64,000 bases of DNA. Source: Clostridium_AM sp900759715 (GTDB lineage: Bacteria > Bacillota > Clostridia > Clostridiales > Clostridiaceae). The stretch lies in NCBI GenBank assembly GCA_900759715.1, contig CAAEXF010000132.1, positions 1 through 64,000 on the forward strand, read 5' to 3'. This document shows positions 33,007-41,625 of the stretch, piece by piece. The notes under the pieces are model-generated. The model saw only the letters and a list, made by a program, of their open reading frames with translations, had not been told where the DNA came from and did not search any database. The position numbers and the translations under genes are program-made. Each line of letters begins with the position of its first letter. Position 1 is the stretch's first letter.

Positions 33007-33996
33007 ATGAAAGATAAAATTCTCCATTTGCTCAGAGAGAATGAGAAAAATTTTATATCCGGACAGTTAATAAGTGAAAAGCTTGGAGTTAGCCGTACCG
33101 CTATATGGAAATACATGAATGCTTTAAAAGAAGAGGGATACCATATAGAATCTATCTCCAAAAGAGGTTATAAACTACTGTCATCTCCAGACTTATTGAC
33201 CTTTGAAGAAATAAGTAATAGTTTAAACACCAAGTATATAGGAAAAAATATTATGTACTTTCAGACCATTGAGTCAACAAATAATAAGGCAAAAGAATTG
33301 GCAAATGATTTAAGTAATGGTACTGTTATTATAAGCGAAGAGCAGACTTTAGGCCGAGGCAGACTTGGACGTGTTTGGACATCTCCTAAATATAAAGGAA
33401 TTTGGATGTCTATTGTATTGAAACCAGACATAGATCCACAGAGTGTTGCAATGGTAACTCAAATAGGCGCAGCTGCTGTAGTTAAAACTCTTAGCGAACT
33501 TGGTATACAAACTTATATTAAATGGCCAAATGACATAATCTTGAATGGCAAAAAAGTTTGTGGAATACTTACTGAAATGAGTGGAGAAATAAATAAGGTA
33601 AATTATATAGTTATGGGTATAGGTATAAACGTTAACATAGATAAAGAAGAGTTTCCTGAAGAATTAAAGAACATAGCTACTTCTCTAAGTTGTGAAACAG
33701 GAAATAAAGTAAACAGAAAAGAAATAGTTGCTAATTTATTAAATAATTTTGAAGCTCTATATGATGAGATTATACATAAAAATAGCATTGAAAATTCTAT
33801 AAAAATTTGTAGAGAAAATTCTATTTTAATTGGTAAAGAAATAAGAATTATAAAAAGAAATCAAGAACACTTTGGGAAAGCTATTAATTTAAGCAACACC
33901 GGAGAACTAATAGTTCAATACCCTGATGGATCTGTAGAAGAAGTAATATGCGGGGAAGTTTCTATAAGAGGTCTTAATGGAAATTATACACCTTAG
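33007..33996 (+). CDS. birA: Bifunctional biotin-protein ligase / biotin repressor BirA
   Basis: 329 aa. N-terminal winged helix (residues 1-60; SGQLISEKLGVSRTAIWKYM), then the ligase domain with ESTNNKAKELA, the biotinyl-AMP loop GRGRLGRVWTSP near 112-123, and KWPNDIILNGKKVCGIL near 173. The C-terminal small domain ends near 325. It biotinylates acetyl-CoA and pyruvate carboxylases and represses biotin genes. The ATG at 33007 has GAGGTG six bases upstream; the GTG at 32998 overlaps that site. The bioY operator at 35675 is its likely target. Confidence 0.92.
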   Translation: MKDKILHLLRENEKNFISGQLISEKLGVSRTAIWKYMNALKEEGYHIESISKRGYKLLSSPDLLTFEEISNSLNTKYIGKNIMYFQTIESTNNKAKELANDLSNGTVIISEEQTLGRGRLGRVWTSPKYKGIWMSIVLKPDIDPQSVAMVTQIGAAAVVKTLSELGIQTYIKWPNDIILNGKKVCGILTEMSGEINKVNYIVMGIGINVNIDKEEFPEELKNIATSLSCETGNKVNRKEIVANLLNNFEALYDEIIHKNSIENSIKICRENSILIGKEIRIIKRNQEHFGKAINLSNTGELIVQYPDGSVEEVICGEVSIRGLNGNYTP

Positions 33997-34016
33997 TTAT
34001 GGGTGCTAGTCGGTCA

Positions 34017-34353
34017 GTCAACTTATACAACCGGATATGTTTCCAAGCTTTAGTACGTTAAAAACTTTTAGCCAGTCTAAAGCTTGTGTTTTAAGCAGAG
34101 AGCCAAAATCTGTGATTTTGTGCGAATCGCTTACTCCTCTGACGTCAGGAAGAGGAGTTTCATATAACATTAAGCCGCTATGCTCAGTCGGACCAACTTA
34201 TCAATTAGTATTGATAAGTCGCTCGTGAAAAGCCATTTAGCTCTTCACCAACTCGAAGGTGCTAAGGTTGTCTTAAAACCCTTCACTAAGACTGGCACAA
34301 AGTTTTTAAATCTACCTTCAGCTATGGAAACATATCCCTTTGTATAAGTTGAC
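34017..34353. repeat. Dispersed repeat element R1 (337 bp, inverted termini)
   Basis: The left arm (from GTCAACTTATAC at 34017) and the reverse complement of the right arm (to 34353) share GATATGTTTCC, TTAAAAACTTT, CCAGTCT and GTTTTAAG over about 80 bases. The interior holds smaller hairpins: CTCCT..AGGAG near 34134-34158 and CTTATCAA/TTGATAAG near 34198-34219. No gene lies in 33997-34465. It begins 20 bases after the birA stop. Confidence 0.8.
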
Positions 34354-34465
34354 TTTCCATTTACTTTCTCTATATATTAAACGTAAAATTCTATTCATTA
34401 ATCTCTATAAGCTCTATATAAATTTTATCCGATATTTAACGCCGTCAAAAGGCCTAGAAACCTAT

Positions 34466-34822
34466 TTATAAATTTACAACAATAAATAGTACTCCAATAT
34501 GCATCAACTGGTCAATTAGGTTAACTATAACAAATTCTAAAGACATCTCTTTATATCTAATCACATAGCATTTTACATAATCAATAGCAAAATGACTTAG
34601 AAAAATTATTAAAAATCTATATATATTAAATGATTGAAAAAGTATTAATATTAACCCAATTGGTAAACTGTACAATGCTGCATGTAAAGCTAAATACCTC
34701 AAAGCCTGTCTCTTTAGTTTTGATAAATCTCTGCCCTTAAGAAGCCTACTTAAAATAGCATTTCTCTGCAGAAATATATCTCCAACAATATGTGAAAATA
34801 CTAGTAGTATATATAATTTCAT
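34466..34822 (-). CDS. DUF3307-family membrane protein
   Basis: 118 aa with four hydrophobic segments. FSHIVGDIFLQ near the start, ALHAALYSLP, SHFAIDYVKCYVI and NLIDQLMHIGVL match the DUF3307 pattern of paired His/Asp residues in membrane helices. The TTG at 34828 is too near the ribosome site GAGGA; ATG 34822 with seven bases of spacing is preferred. Function unknown; monocistronic. Confidence 0.75.
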   Translation of the reverse strand: MKLYILLVFSHIVGDIFLQRNAILSRLLKGRDLSKLKRQALRYLALHAALYSLPIGLILILFQSFNIYRFLIIFLSHFAIDYVKCYVIRYKEMSLEFVIVNLIDQLMHIGVLFIVVNL

Positions 34823-35052
34823 ATTCAAATCCTCTACTTAATTACTTATCCTAAATTTCTATAAATATTATTGCATTAAATAAGATGCTATTCAAGCTCT
34901 TTATCCAATGCTCTATTTTCTATCTTATTTATGTATATATTTAATTTATGTATAGTTTTAAGTTGTTAAGTTAGTTTACTTTTTATGTTACTTTACATAA
35001 TATTTAAATTGTTAACTAATAAAATATAAAATTTGTATTTGAACCTCTATAA

Positions 35053-35096
35053 TTTTAAAAGGCAAACATCTACTAAAAGATGTTTGCCTTTTAAAA
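35053..35096. terminator. Terminator of bioY
   Basis: Perfect 19-base arms at 35053-35071 and 35078-35096 with a 6-base loop, core GGCAAACATCT/AGATGTTTGCC and T-runs on both strands. Confidence 0.88.
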
Positions 35097-35098
35097 TC

Positions 35099-35653
35099 CT
35101 ATACTAATGCAGCTCTTTTTAAAGTCGGTATTATCCTATATGAAAGCACAGTTGTTACTAAACATTTTACTAAGTCTCCTGGAATGAAAATTAAACACCC
35201 TGTCTTTAAAGCACTATAAATTGTTATCTTTGCGCCTATTACATATTTAAGTACAACATAAAGATAAGGAACTCCTATTGCATAAGATATTACTAAACCA
35301 ATTAAAGTAGCTATAAATAATCTTTTCAAACTTGGTCTATCTGCAGTCTCCGATATTTTCCCTATAACATATGAGGCAACAATAAATCCAATTAAGTATC
35401 CAAAAGTAGGCTTAAATATATATGAAATTCCCCCACCAGTAGTAAATACTGGAATACCTATAAGTCCTATTACAACATAAACAATCTGGGAAAGGGCTCC
35501 AAGCCTTGATCCTAATAAAACACCAGATAAAGCTACAAATAAAAACTGAAGTGTTATAGGTGCTGGGCCGACAGGTATTTTTATAAATGCTCCTATTGCT
35601 GACAATGCTGCGAACATTGATACTAAAATAATATCTCTTGTTTCAATTTTCAT
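35099..35653 (-). CDS. bioY: Biotin transporter S component BioY
   Basis: 184 aa, six hydrophobic segments. GAFIKIPVGPAPITLQFLFV near residues 21-40 and GLIGIPVFTTGGGISYIFKP in the middle are BioY signatures of biotin-binding ECF S components. It uses a shared ECF energising module encoded elsewhere. A BirA operator lies immediately upstream, so it is induced on biotin shortage. Confidence 0.92.
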   Translation of the reverse strand: MKIETRDIILVSMFAALSAIGAFIKIPVGPAPITLQFLFVALSGVLLGSRLGALSQIVYVVIGLIGIPVFTTGGGISYIFKPTFGYLIGFIVASYVIGKISETADRPSLKRLFIATLIGLVISYAIGVPYLYVVLKYVIGAKITIYSALKTGCLIFIPGDLVKCLVTTVLSYRIIPTLKRAALV

Positions 35654-35674
35654 AATAACGCCTCCATAAATGCA

Positions 35675-35720
35675 ATCATTATTGTAAACTATTAATAATA
35701 TATCAGTTTACAATAATGAT
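35675..35720. promoter_or_regulatory. BirA operator upstream of bioY
   Basis: ATCATTATTGTAAACT (35675-35690) and AGTTTACAATAATGAT (35705-35720) are perfect 16-base arms separated by 14 bases. The TTGTAAAC-N-GTTTACAA core and arm spacing fit known biotin-repressor sites. Confidence 0.85.
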
Positions 35721-35908
35721 ACTATAGTCCTAAAGGCATTGTCAACTAATAATACCTTTCGCAGATAACAATATTGCTTTAATCTTTACTCTGTATAAAC
35801 CAGTAAATCTATGTCACTATTACTATAACGTAAATATTGTACTATAATAAATTATAGAGAATATCATAGGTTAGATAGGAATTTAAAAATTTTTAGGAGG
35901 ATTAAAAT

Positions 35909-36847
35909 ATGCATGTAATTGATTTTCACTGTGATACTATTCATGAATTACTAAAAAGTGAAAAAGATTCAAATCTATATAAAAATAATCTAAGTGTAGA
36001 CATAGAAAAAATGCAGAAAGGCGGCTCTCTAGCTCAGTTTTTTGCTTTATATATTAATTTAGAAAAGACTAATAACCCCTTAGATACTTGTTTAAAACTG
36101 TTGGACAAATTTTATATAGAGCTGGATAAAAACAAGAAACATTTATCTCTAGCAACTAATTATAATGATATTATTAAGAATAATTTAGAAAATAAAATAT
36201 CTGCCTTTCTTACCATTGAAGGTGGAGAAGCTTTAAATGGAAGTTTATATAACTTAAGAAATTTTCATAGACTGGGAGTTAGCTTGATTACTTTAACATG
36301 GAATTTTCCAAATGAAATAGGTTTCCCTAATTGTAAGGAAGAATATATGAATAAAGGATTAACTACTTTTGGTATAGAATTAGTTGAGGAATTGAATAGA
36401 TTATGTATGCTTATTGACGTATCTCATCTATCTGATAAAGGCTTTTATGATGTAGCTAAATTTTCTAAAAAACCTTTCGTAGCCTCTCACTCTAATTCCC
36501 GTGCTATCACAAATCATCCAAGAAATCTTACAAATGATATGATTAAAATTTTATCTGAGGCTGGTGGTATAATAGGTGTAAACTTTGAAGAATCTTTTTT
36601 AGGCACAAACTCCCCTGCTAGTATTTCTGATATGGTAAAACACATAAAACATATAAAAACCGTTGGTGGGATTGAAGTTATATCACTAGGTTCAGATTTT
36701 GACGGCATAGACATTCCAAGTGAAATAGAAAATATAGCTCAAATGGGAAAACTTATAGATGAATTGAAAAAAAATAGCTTTTCTGAGGAAGACATAGAAA
36801 AAATATTCTATAAAAATGCATTAAGAATAATTAAGGATGTATTATAA
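35909..36847 (+). CDS. Membrane dipeptidase (peptidase M19, renal dipeptidase family)
   Basis: 312 aa. DFHCDTIHELL gives the first His and Asp zinc ligands (residues 7 and 9); LTIEGGEAL supplies the bridging Glu near 109; LIDVSHLSDKGF and ASHSNSRAI give two His ligands; GSDFDGI supplies the distal Asp. Hydrolyses dipeptides, possibly D-residue-containing. No signal peptide, so probably cytoplasmic. ATG 35909 has AGGAGG upstream. Monocistronic with its own terminator. Confidence 0.88.
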   Translation: MHVIDFHCDTIHELLKSEKDSNLYKNNLSVDIEKMQKGGSLAQFFALYINLEKTNNPLDTCLKLLDKFYIELDKNKKHLSLATNYNDIIKNNLENKISAFLTIEGGEALNGSLYNLRNFHRLGVSLITLTWNFPNEIGFPNCKEEYMNKGLTTFGIELVEELNRLCMLIDVSHLSDKGFYDVAKFSKKPFVASHSNSRAITNHPRNLTNDMIKILSEAGGIIGVNFEESFLGTNSPASISDMVKHIKHIKTVGGIEVISLGSDFDGIDIPSEIENIAQMGKLIDELKKNSFSEEDIEKIFYKNALRIIKDVL

Positions 36848-36849
36848 AC

Positions 36850-36877
36850 TAAAGACAAGCTGCTTTGCTTGTCTTTA
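36850..36877. terminator. Bidirectional terminator
   Basis: TAAAGACAAGC (36850-36860) and GCTTGTCTTTA (36867-36877), perfect 11-base stem, serving the dipeptidase gene and the convergent YhaM-like gene whose stop is at 36875. Confidence 0.85.
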
Positions 36878-37771
36878 TACATATATTTTTCCTTCTATTC
36901 TTCTATCGTAATCAGACCATGTATTTGGCTCAACACCTTCCCTTATTTGCCCTATTTTATTTAGAAAAGCATCTACCTGATCTGCAAAGTGTACAATATG
37001 TGCTTCTTCTGTATTAGGCTTTTTAGGAGAACCATATTCTAGCTTTCCATGATGCTGAACTACGCATCCTTTAATTCTCTCTTTAAAATCTTCACTATAT
37101 AAATCTGGATTATTGCTAAAGGCTTCCTCTAGCATCTGTACACCTATAACAATATGTCCTTCCATCTCTCCTCTTAAAGTAAAGGAAAAAGGTCCATCAA
37201 CAAAATACTCTACAGTTTTCCCTATGTCATGGAGCTTTGCTGCCAATATTGCAATCTCTTTATTTCTAGCATTATACCTATACGCAAGCATTTTAGTAAG
37301 ATACATTACATTTAAAGTATGCTCTGCTAATCCGCCTATATAGTTATGATGTTGACTTACTCCTCCTATACCTTTTTTAAACCTTTCTACAAACTCTTTA
37401 TTACTGAAAAAATAGTCATTTAACTCTATACATTCTTTACTTTTAAATTCCTCTTGTGACATTTCTTCCAGTTCATTCATTATATCTTCTATTGGTCTAT
37501 TTACATAAGGAAGATAATCTTCCATTAAAAATTCCTCAACTTTTTTAAATTCTTTTATTTCAAATATGTTTTCTAATACACCTTTTACCTTTATAACATC
37601 TCCTACTTTTAAAATATCCATCGAATCTGCTATTGATGCCTTGACATCTCCCGATTTATCCCCAATATAAGCAATAGTCTTCTCTTTGTCTCTAAAGAGT
37701 TTTTTCATTATCATAAAAGTTGAACTTACATTTTCTCCTGATTTAACTTCTTTTGCATATATGTTCTTCAT
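36875..37771 (-). CDS. yhaM: YhaM-like 3'-5' exoribonuclease (OB + HD domain)
   Basis: 298 aa. Residues 1-90 are an OB-type nucleic-acid-binding domain; the HD domain follows with SQHHNYIGGLAEHTLNVMYL, LAAKLHDIGKT near 187-197 (the HD pair) and VVQHHGKLEYGSP. This arrangement is that of YhaM, a metal-dependent 3'-5' exonuclease in RNA and possibly DNA turnover. The start is ATG 37771, following GAGGTGAAGAA; the 37786 GTG lies upstream of the ribosome site. Confidence 0.85.
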   Translation of the reverse strand: MKNIYAKEVKSGENVSSTFMIMKKLFRDKEKTIAYIGDKSGDVKASIADSMDILKVGDVIKVKGVLENIFEIKEFKKVEEFLMEDYLPYVNRPIEDIMNELEEMSQEEFKSKECIELNDYFFSNKEFVERFKKGIGGVSQHHNYIGGLAEHTLNVMYLTKMLAYRYNARNKEIAILAAKLHDIGKTVEYFVDGPFSFTLRGEMEGHIVIGVQMLEEAFSNNPDLYSEDFKERIKGCVVQHHGKLEYGSPKKPNTEEAHIVHFADQVDAFLNKIGQIREGVEPNTWSDYDRRIEGKIYV

Positions 37772-37964
37772 TTCTTCACCTCTCACAAATTTTCATAATA
37801 ATATATAATATTAGCTATCTATTATTATGTATTGTTTCATTGAAAGTTATTAAAGGAAATATATTAATAATTTTCATCAAATATTTTTATTGACAGGTGG
37901 AAGATTAAATAATATAATAAAATAAAAATATACCCATACCTGGTATAAGTAAGGAGGTTGTATT

Positions 37965-38258
37965 ATGAATATAATTTTTGATGATAATACAAAAGAAGCT
38001 TTAGTAAAAAACTTAGAAGAAAAAAATAAATCTGCTGTTAGATTAATGGTTAGAGGTTTTGGATGAGGTGGCCCTATCTTAGGAGTTGCTCTGGATGAGC
38101 CAAGTACAGAAGACGAAATAGTAACTGTTAATGGTATAAAATTTGCCATTGAACCAGATTCTTCTTATCTATTCGATAATTCAAAAATAGTTTATACTAA
38201 AGGAATTTTTGGAAAAGGCTTTAATGTTATTCCTGCCGACGGCAATAAAGGTTGTTAA
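37965..38258 (+). CDS. HesB/IscA-like selenoprotein candidate (TGA read as selenocysteine)
   Basis: 97 codons with one in-frame TGA at 38064-38066 (codon 34). The flanks read RGFG-U-GGPILGVALDEP, the context in which HesB-like proteins have Cys and in which a known prokaryotic selenoprotein family has Sec. Downstream coding continues cleanly to TAA with KFAIEPDSSYLF and a C-terminal KGC. ATG 37965 has AGGAGG eight bases upstream, and a terminator follows. A bacterial SECIS hairpin should lie just after the TGA; TGGC (38069-38072) could pair with GCCA about 30 bases on, but I could not fold it. Expected role: FeS-related or redox protein. Alternative: a pseudogene with a single stop. Confidence 0.75.
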
Positions 38259-38272
38259 AAATCTATAAAAAC

Positions 38273-38301
38273 AGCTAATAACAAGATCTTTGTTATTAGC
38301 T
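38273..38301 (+). terminator. Terminator of the HesB-like gene
   Basis: AGCTAATAACAA (38273-38284) and TTGTTATTAGCT (38290-38301), perfect 12-base stem, then AAAATTTT. Confidence 0.8.
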
Positions 38302-38310
38302 AAAATTTTA

Positions 38311-38345
38311 AAAAAGCTGCAAACACATTGTGTTTGCAGCTTTTT
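38311..38345. terminator. Terminator of the tRNA pair
   Basis: AAAAAGCTGCAAACAC (38311-38326) and GTGTTTGCAGCTTTTT (38330-38345), perfect 16-base stem with a 3-base loop, directly past the encoded CCA of the first tRNA in the minus direction. Confidence 0.85.
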
Positions 38346-38346
38346 A

Positions 38347-38421
38347 TGGTGACCCTTAGGGGAATCGAACCCCTGTTACCACCGTGAAAGGGTGGTGTCT
38401 TGACCGCTTGACCAAAGGGCC
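38347..38421 (-). tRNA. tRNA-Glu (TTC)
   Basis: 75 bases including encoded CCA (38347-38349). Acceptor stem GGCCCTT with AAGGGTC, anticodon arm CCACC-CTTTCAC-GGTGG with anticodon TTC at 38386-38388, T arm AGGGG-TTCGATT-CCCCT. Second of two tandem copies in the direction of transcription, followed by a strong terminator. Confidence 0.96.
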
Positions 38422-38456
38422 TTATTAAGTTATTTCAAAATCTTTATTGACATTTA

Positions 38457-38531
38457 TGGTGACCCATAGGGGAATCGAACCCCTGTTACCACCGTGAAAG
38501 GGTGGTGTCTTGACCGCTTGACCAATGGGCC
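38457..38531 (-). tRNA. tRNA-Glu (TTC), second copy
   Basis: Nearly identical to the 38347 copy, anticodon at 38496-38498. The acceptor stem is GGCCCAT with ATGGGTC, so the one difference is compensated by a matching change in the opposite strand. CCA is encoded. Confidence 0.96.
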
Positions 38532-38652
38532 TTATTAATATTTATTACATATACTCTACCGAGCACAATAAGTATAATATCTTATTTTCCCCCATATGTC
38601 AACATATTTTTTAATTTATTTAAAATTACTATAGTAGACATAACAATATTAG

Positions 38653-39039
38653 CTACTCTCTCCTTTTTCCACAGTAAGGACAATATTCAAAATTGCTCTC
38701 TATCTCTCTGCCGCAATTTTTGCATTTATGCTGAATATTATTATTGTAAAGCCCATACTCCATGGGTTTTAGATCCCAATAGGTAATCGCTTCTTCTTCT
38801 CCCCTTTCTGCCCTAATCCCCTTCTCCTTTGATATCTCATATATTGAATTGCAGCGGCTGCAAACTAAGTAGTATCTTTCATTCCATCTAAATATGGGAA
38901 GAAAAAATATATGAAAATATGAGTATACCTTAAACAATGTAAGTCCAGATACACCATCACAATTTTTACAGGATAAATTTCTAATAGTTTTAATCTCTTT
39001 TTTCTTATCTTCTATACCAAAAATACCTACAAAAAACAC
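38653..39039 (-). CDS. Zinc-ribbon protein, 128 aa
   Basis: Two zinc ribbons: SCKNCDG near residue 23 with LVCSRCNSIYEI near 58, and a C-terminal HKCKNCGREIE with YCPYCGKRRE. Between them is a short hydrophobic stretch (YSYFHIFFLPIFRWN) that may touch the membrane. The start is GTG 39039, with AGGAGGT seven bases upstream. Function unknown; 120 bases downstream of it are the tRNA genes. Confidence 0.75.
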   Translation of the reverse strand: MFFVGIFGIEDKKKEIKTIRNLSCKNCDGVSGLTLFKVYSYFHIFFLPIFRWNERYYLVCSRCNSIYEISKEKGIRAERGEEEAITYWDLKPMEYGLYNNNIQHKCKNCGREIESNFEYCPYCGKRRE

Positions 39040-39290
39040 TGCTGTTACCTCCTAGTATTATAAAAACTTCTAAAACTTATATAATGTCAAGCTTCATATA
39101 TAAAAATTCCAACATATATTTTAACATAAGAGTTTTCTTTTATCTATTGTATTCTAATAATTATAAGTTAACTTTCGTCCTTATATCTCTATAATTATAA
39201 AAAACTAATGCAGTTTTGCATAAAAGTTGATATAAAGTTATCATAATATATAGTGATACTGAAAATTTAATTATAAGAAGGTGAACATAA

Positions 39291-40460
39291 ATGATTTTGA
39301 TAAAAAACATAGAAGTTTTTTCTCCTCAATCTCTAGGCAAAAAAAACATTTTAATTTTTTACAATAAAATTGCCTATATTTCTTCTGAAGTAAATTTACC
39401 TGATAAAAATTTTCCTGAGATTAAAGTTATCGACGGAGAAGGTCTAACTGTAGTACCTGGCTTAATAGATCTTCACGTACATATTACTGGTGGTGGTGGC
39501 GAAGGTGGTTTTACTACAAGAGCTCCTGAGCTTACACTGACAAACCTTACTATGAATGGAATCACCACCTGTATAGGCCTTCTTGGCACTGACGGAACCA
39601 CAAGAAGTATGGGCAACCTAATTGCTAAGGCAAGGGCTCTTGAAGAAGAAGGACTAAGTACTTTTTGCTGGACTGGATGCTATCAGATGCCTACAAGAAC
39701 AATAACAGATAGTGCTAGAGGCGACATTGTTCTTGTGGATAAAATTATAGGAGTTGGCGAAATAGCAGTATCTGACCACAGAGGCAGTCATCCATCAGAA
39801 AATGATTTAGTTCATTTAGCTAGTGAAGCTAGGGTTGCTGGAATGATCTCAGGTAAATGCGGTATTTTACACATGCATATTGGAGATGGAAAAAAAGGAC
39901 TTATTCCTGTAATGGATATGGTTAAGGATTCAGAAATTCCCTATGACGATATACTTCCTACACATATAAACAGAAATCCATTAGTTTATAAACAATCAAT
40001 TGAGTATGCTAAAAATGGAGGATTTGTAGACATAACTACCGGTATTAAACCTGAAGGCGATGACGCTTTATATGCTTCTGATGTTTATAAAACTCTACTT
40101 AATGAAGGCATATCTCCTTATAGCATTACTATGAGTTCAGACTCTGGCGGCAGCATGCCTATATTTGATAGTACTGGAAAACTATTAAAGCTGTCAATAG
40201 GCTCTCCTTCAACGGATATGGACACAATAAGAGAGTGTATAGGCAAAGGTATTTCAATGGAAGAAACCCTTATTCCATTAACAGCTTCTCCTGCTAAGCT
40301 CTTAAAATTAAAAAACAAGGGTAAAATTGAGGAGGGTTACGACGCTGATTTGCTCCTCTTAGATAAAGACTTGAAACCTCATACAGTATTATGTAAAGGA
40401 AAGGTTATGGTTGAAAATTATAAGCCTGTAGTATTTGGAACCTTTGAAAACAAAGTATAG
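39291..40460 (+). CDS. iadA: Isoaspartyl dipeptidase (beta-aspartyl-peptidase)
   Basis: 389 aa amidohydrolase. VPGLIDLHVHITGGGGEGGF near residues 57-76 has the HxH metal ligands and Gly-rich loop of IadA; GVGEIAVSDHRGSHPS near 159 (with the bridging residue in the preceding strand), LHMHIGDGKKG near 202 and TMSSDSGGSMP near 281 complete the site. It cleaves isoaspartyl dipeptides from damaged proteins or from cyanophycin. ATG 39291 follows AGAAGGTGAACATAA. Followed by repeat R2. Confidence 0.9.
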   Translation: MILIKNIEVFSPQSLGKKNILIFYNKIAYISSEVNLPDKNFPEIKVIDGEGLTVVPGLIDLHVHITGGGGEGGFTTRAPELTLTNLTMNGITTCIGLLGTDGTTRSMGNLIAKARALEEEGLSTFCWTGCYQMPTRTITDSARGDIVLVDKIIGVGEIAVSDHRGSHPSENDLVHLASEARVAGMISGKCGILHMHIGDGKKGLIPVMDMVKDSEIPYDDILPTHINRNPLVYKQSIEYAKNGGFVDITTGIKPEGDDALYASDVYKTLLNEGISPYSITMSSDSGGSMPIFDSTGKLLKLSIGSPSTDMDTIRECIGKGISMEETLIPLTASPAKLLKLKNKGKIEEGYDADLLLLDKDLKPHTVLCKGKVMVENYKPVVFGTFENKV

Positions 40461-40511
40461 GGGTAAACAACCCAAAACCAGTTTACCTATATAGGGTTCC
40501 AAACTAGAAAA

Positions 40512-40730
40512 TTGACTTACACAAAGGGCTATGTTTCCAAAGCTGAAGGTAGATTTAAAAACTTTGTGTCAGTCTTAGTGAAGTGTTTTAAGAGAACCTT
40601 AGAACTTTAGAGTTGTTTGAGCATAGCGAGTTCTCGAAAGTTCTTAGGTTATCTTGAAGTGCAAGCTTTAGACTGACTAAAAGTTTTTAACGGACTGAAG
40701 CTTGGAAACATAGTCCGGGGTGTAAGTCAA
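40512..40730. repeat. Dispersed repeat element R2 (219 bp, inverted termini)
   Basis: The left arm (TTGACTTACAC at 40512) and the reverse complement of the right arm (ending 40730) share CTATGTTTCCAA, TTAAAAACTTT and CAGTCT over about 70 bases. The interior is a further long hairpin (AACCTTAGAACTTT against AAAGTTCTTAGGTT). It lies between iadA and the convergent FeS-protein gene; nothing else is in 40461-40747. Confidence 0.8.
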
Positions 40731-40747
40731 TTTTCGGCCTTACACCC

Positions 40748-41485
40748 TTATATCACATTTCCTTCAGTTGATATAGTTACTTCTTTATATGGTACTATAG
40801 TTTGTGAGTTGAGCATTGCATTTTTAACTGCACTTACTATTCCTCCACAGCAAGGTACTTCCATTCTAACTACTGTAATACTTTTAATATTATTTTTTCT
40901 TAAAATTTCAGCAAGTTTCTCTTCATAGTATTTTACATCATCTAGCTTAGGACATCCTATAACTGTAATATGATCCTTAATGAAATCACTATGGAAGTTT
41001 GCATAAGCATAAGCTGTACAGTCTGCTGCAACTAATAGGTCAGCATTCTTTAAATATGGTGCCTCAGTATTTATAAGTCTAAGCTGTACAGGCCACTGTC
41101 TCAACTCTGACAATGACTCCTCTGAACTTGCTTTTCTATTACTTGCTTTTACCGTTGATGCTACTTTTAAAGGCTTTCTTTCTATCATTTTAGCAGCAGT
41201 ACCTGGACATCCACATGGTAAAGGCTTCTCTTCAGTTTTTTTCACTCTTTCTGCTATTTTTTGAGCTACAGCCTCTTCATCATAAGCTTTGCTTTCTCTT
41301 TCAATAATTGTTATAGCATTGGTTGGACACTCTGGAAGACAATCTCCAAGACCATCACAGTATTCATCACTTATAAGCACTGCCTTCCCACCTATCAACT
41401 CAATAGCTCCTTCATGACAAGCATGTACACATAGCCCACATCCGTTACATTTTGATTCATCTATATTTACAATTTTTCTTATCAT
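40748..41485 (-). CDS. Two-[4Fe-4S] ferredoxin-domain protein, possibly FrdX-like
   Basis: 245 aa. N-terminal KCNGCGLCVHACHEGAI and EYCDGLGDCLPECPTNAI hold two cluster motifs with an unusual CDGLGDC spacing in the second. The middle region has PCGCPG, and the C-terminal half is a globular domain with KNADLLVAADCTAYAYANF and MEVPCCGGIV. Similar proteins accompany hydroxylamine reductase and are controlled by HcpR-type Crp/Fnr proteins. The divergent Crp/Fnr gene and the palindrome at 41547 fit that picture. Electron-transfer role inferred. Confidence 0.75.
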   Translation of the reverse strand: MIRKIVNIDESKCNGCGLCVHACHEGAIELIGGKAVLISDEYCDGLGDCLPECPTNAITIIERESKAYDEEAVAQKIAERVKKTEEKPLPCGCPGTAAKMIERKPLKVASTVKASNRKASSEESLSELRQWPVQLRLINTEAPYLKNADLLVAADCTAYAYANFHSDFIKDHITVIGCPKLDDVKYYEEKLAEILRKNNIKSITVVRMEVPCCGGIVSAVKNAMLNSQTIVPYKEVTISTEGNVI

Positions 41486-41546
41486 AATAAATTTCCTCCT
41501 CTTGTCTTATTGTCTTTATTATAATAAAATACACTTATATATGTCA

Positions 41547-41560
41547 GTAACATATGTTAC
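41547..41560. promoter_or_regulatory. Palindrome for the Crp/Fnr regulator
   Basis: GTAACATATGTTAC is a perfect 14-base palindrome between the two divergent genes, flanked by ATGTCA and CTTATATA. The most likely site for the neighbouring Crp/Fnr protein. Confidence 0.65.
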
Positions 41561-41625
41561 CTTATATATAAATACATAATTTATTCAAACCTTTTCCATT
41601 ATACATATTATTTGGAGGTAAGATT

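Noticed and set aside
38064..38066. The TGA as a plain nonsense mutation
   Set aside because: Not excluded, but the exact match to the Sec position of a known family and clean downstream coding make Sec more likely.
37877..38149. A 90-codon minus-strand frame over the HesB-like gene
   Set aside because: It lacks a ribosome site and is explained by the plus-strand coding sequence once TGA is read as Sec.
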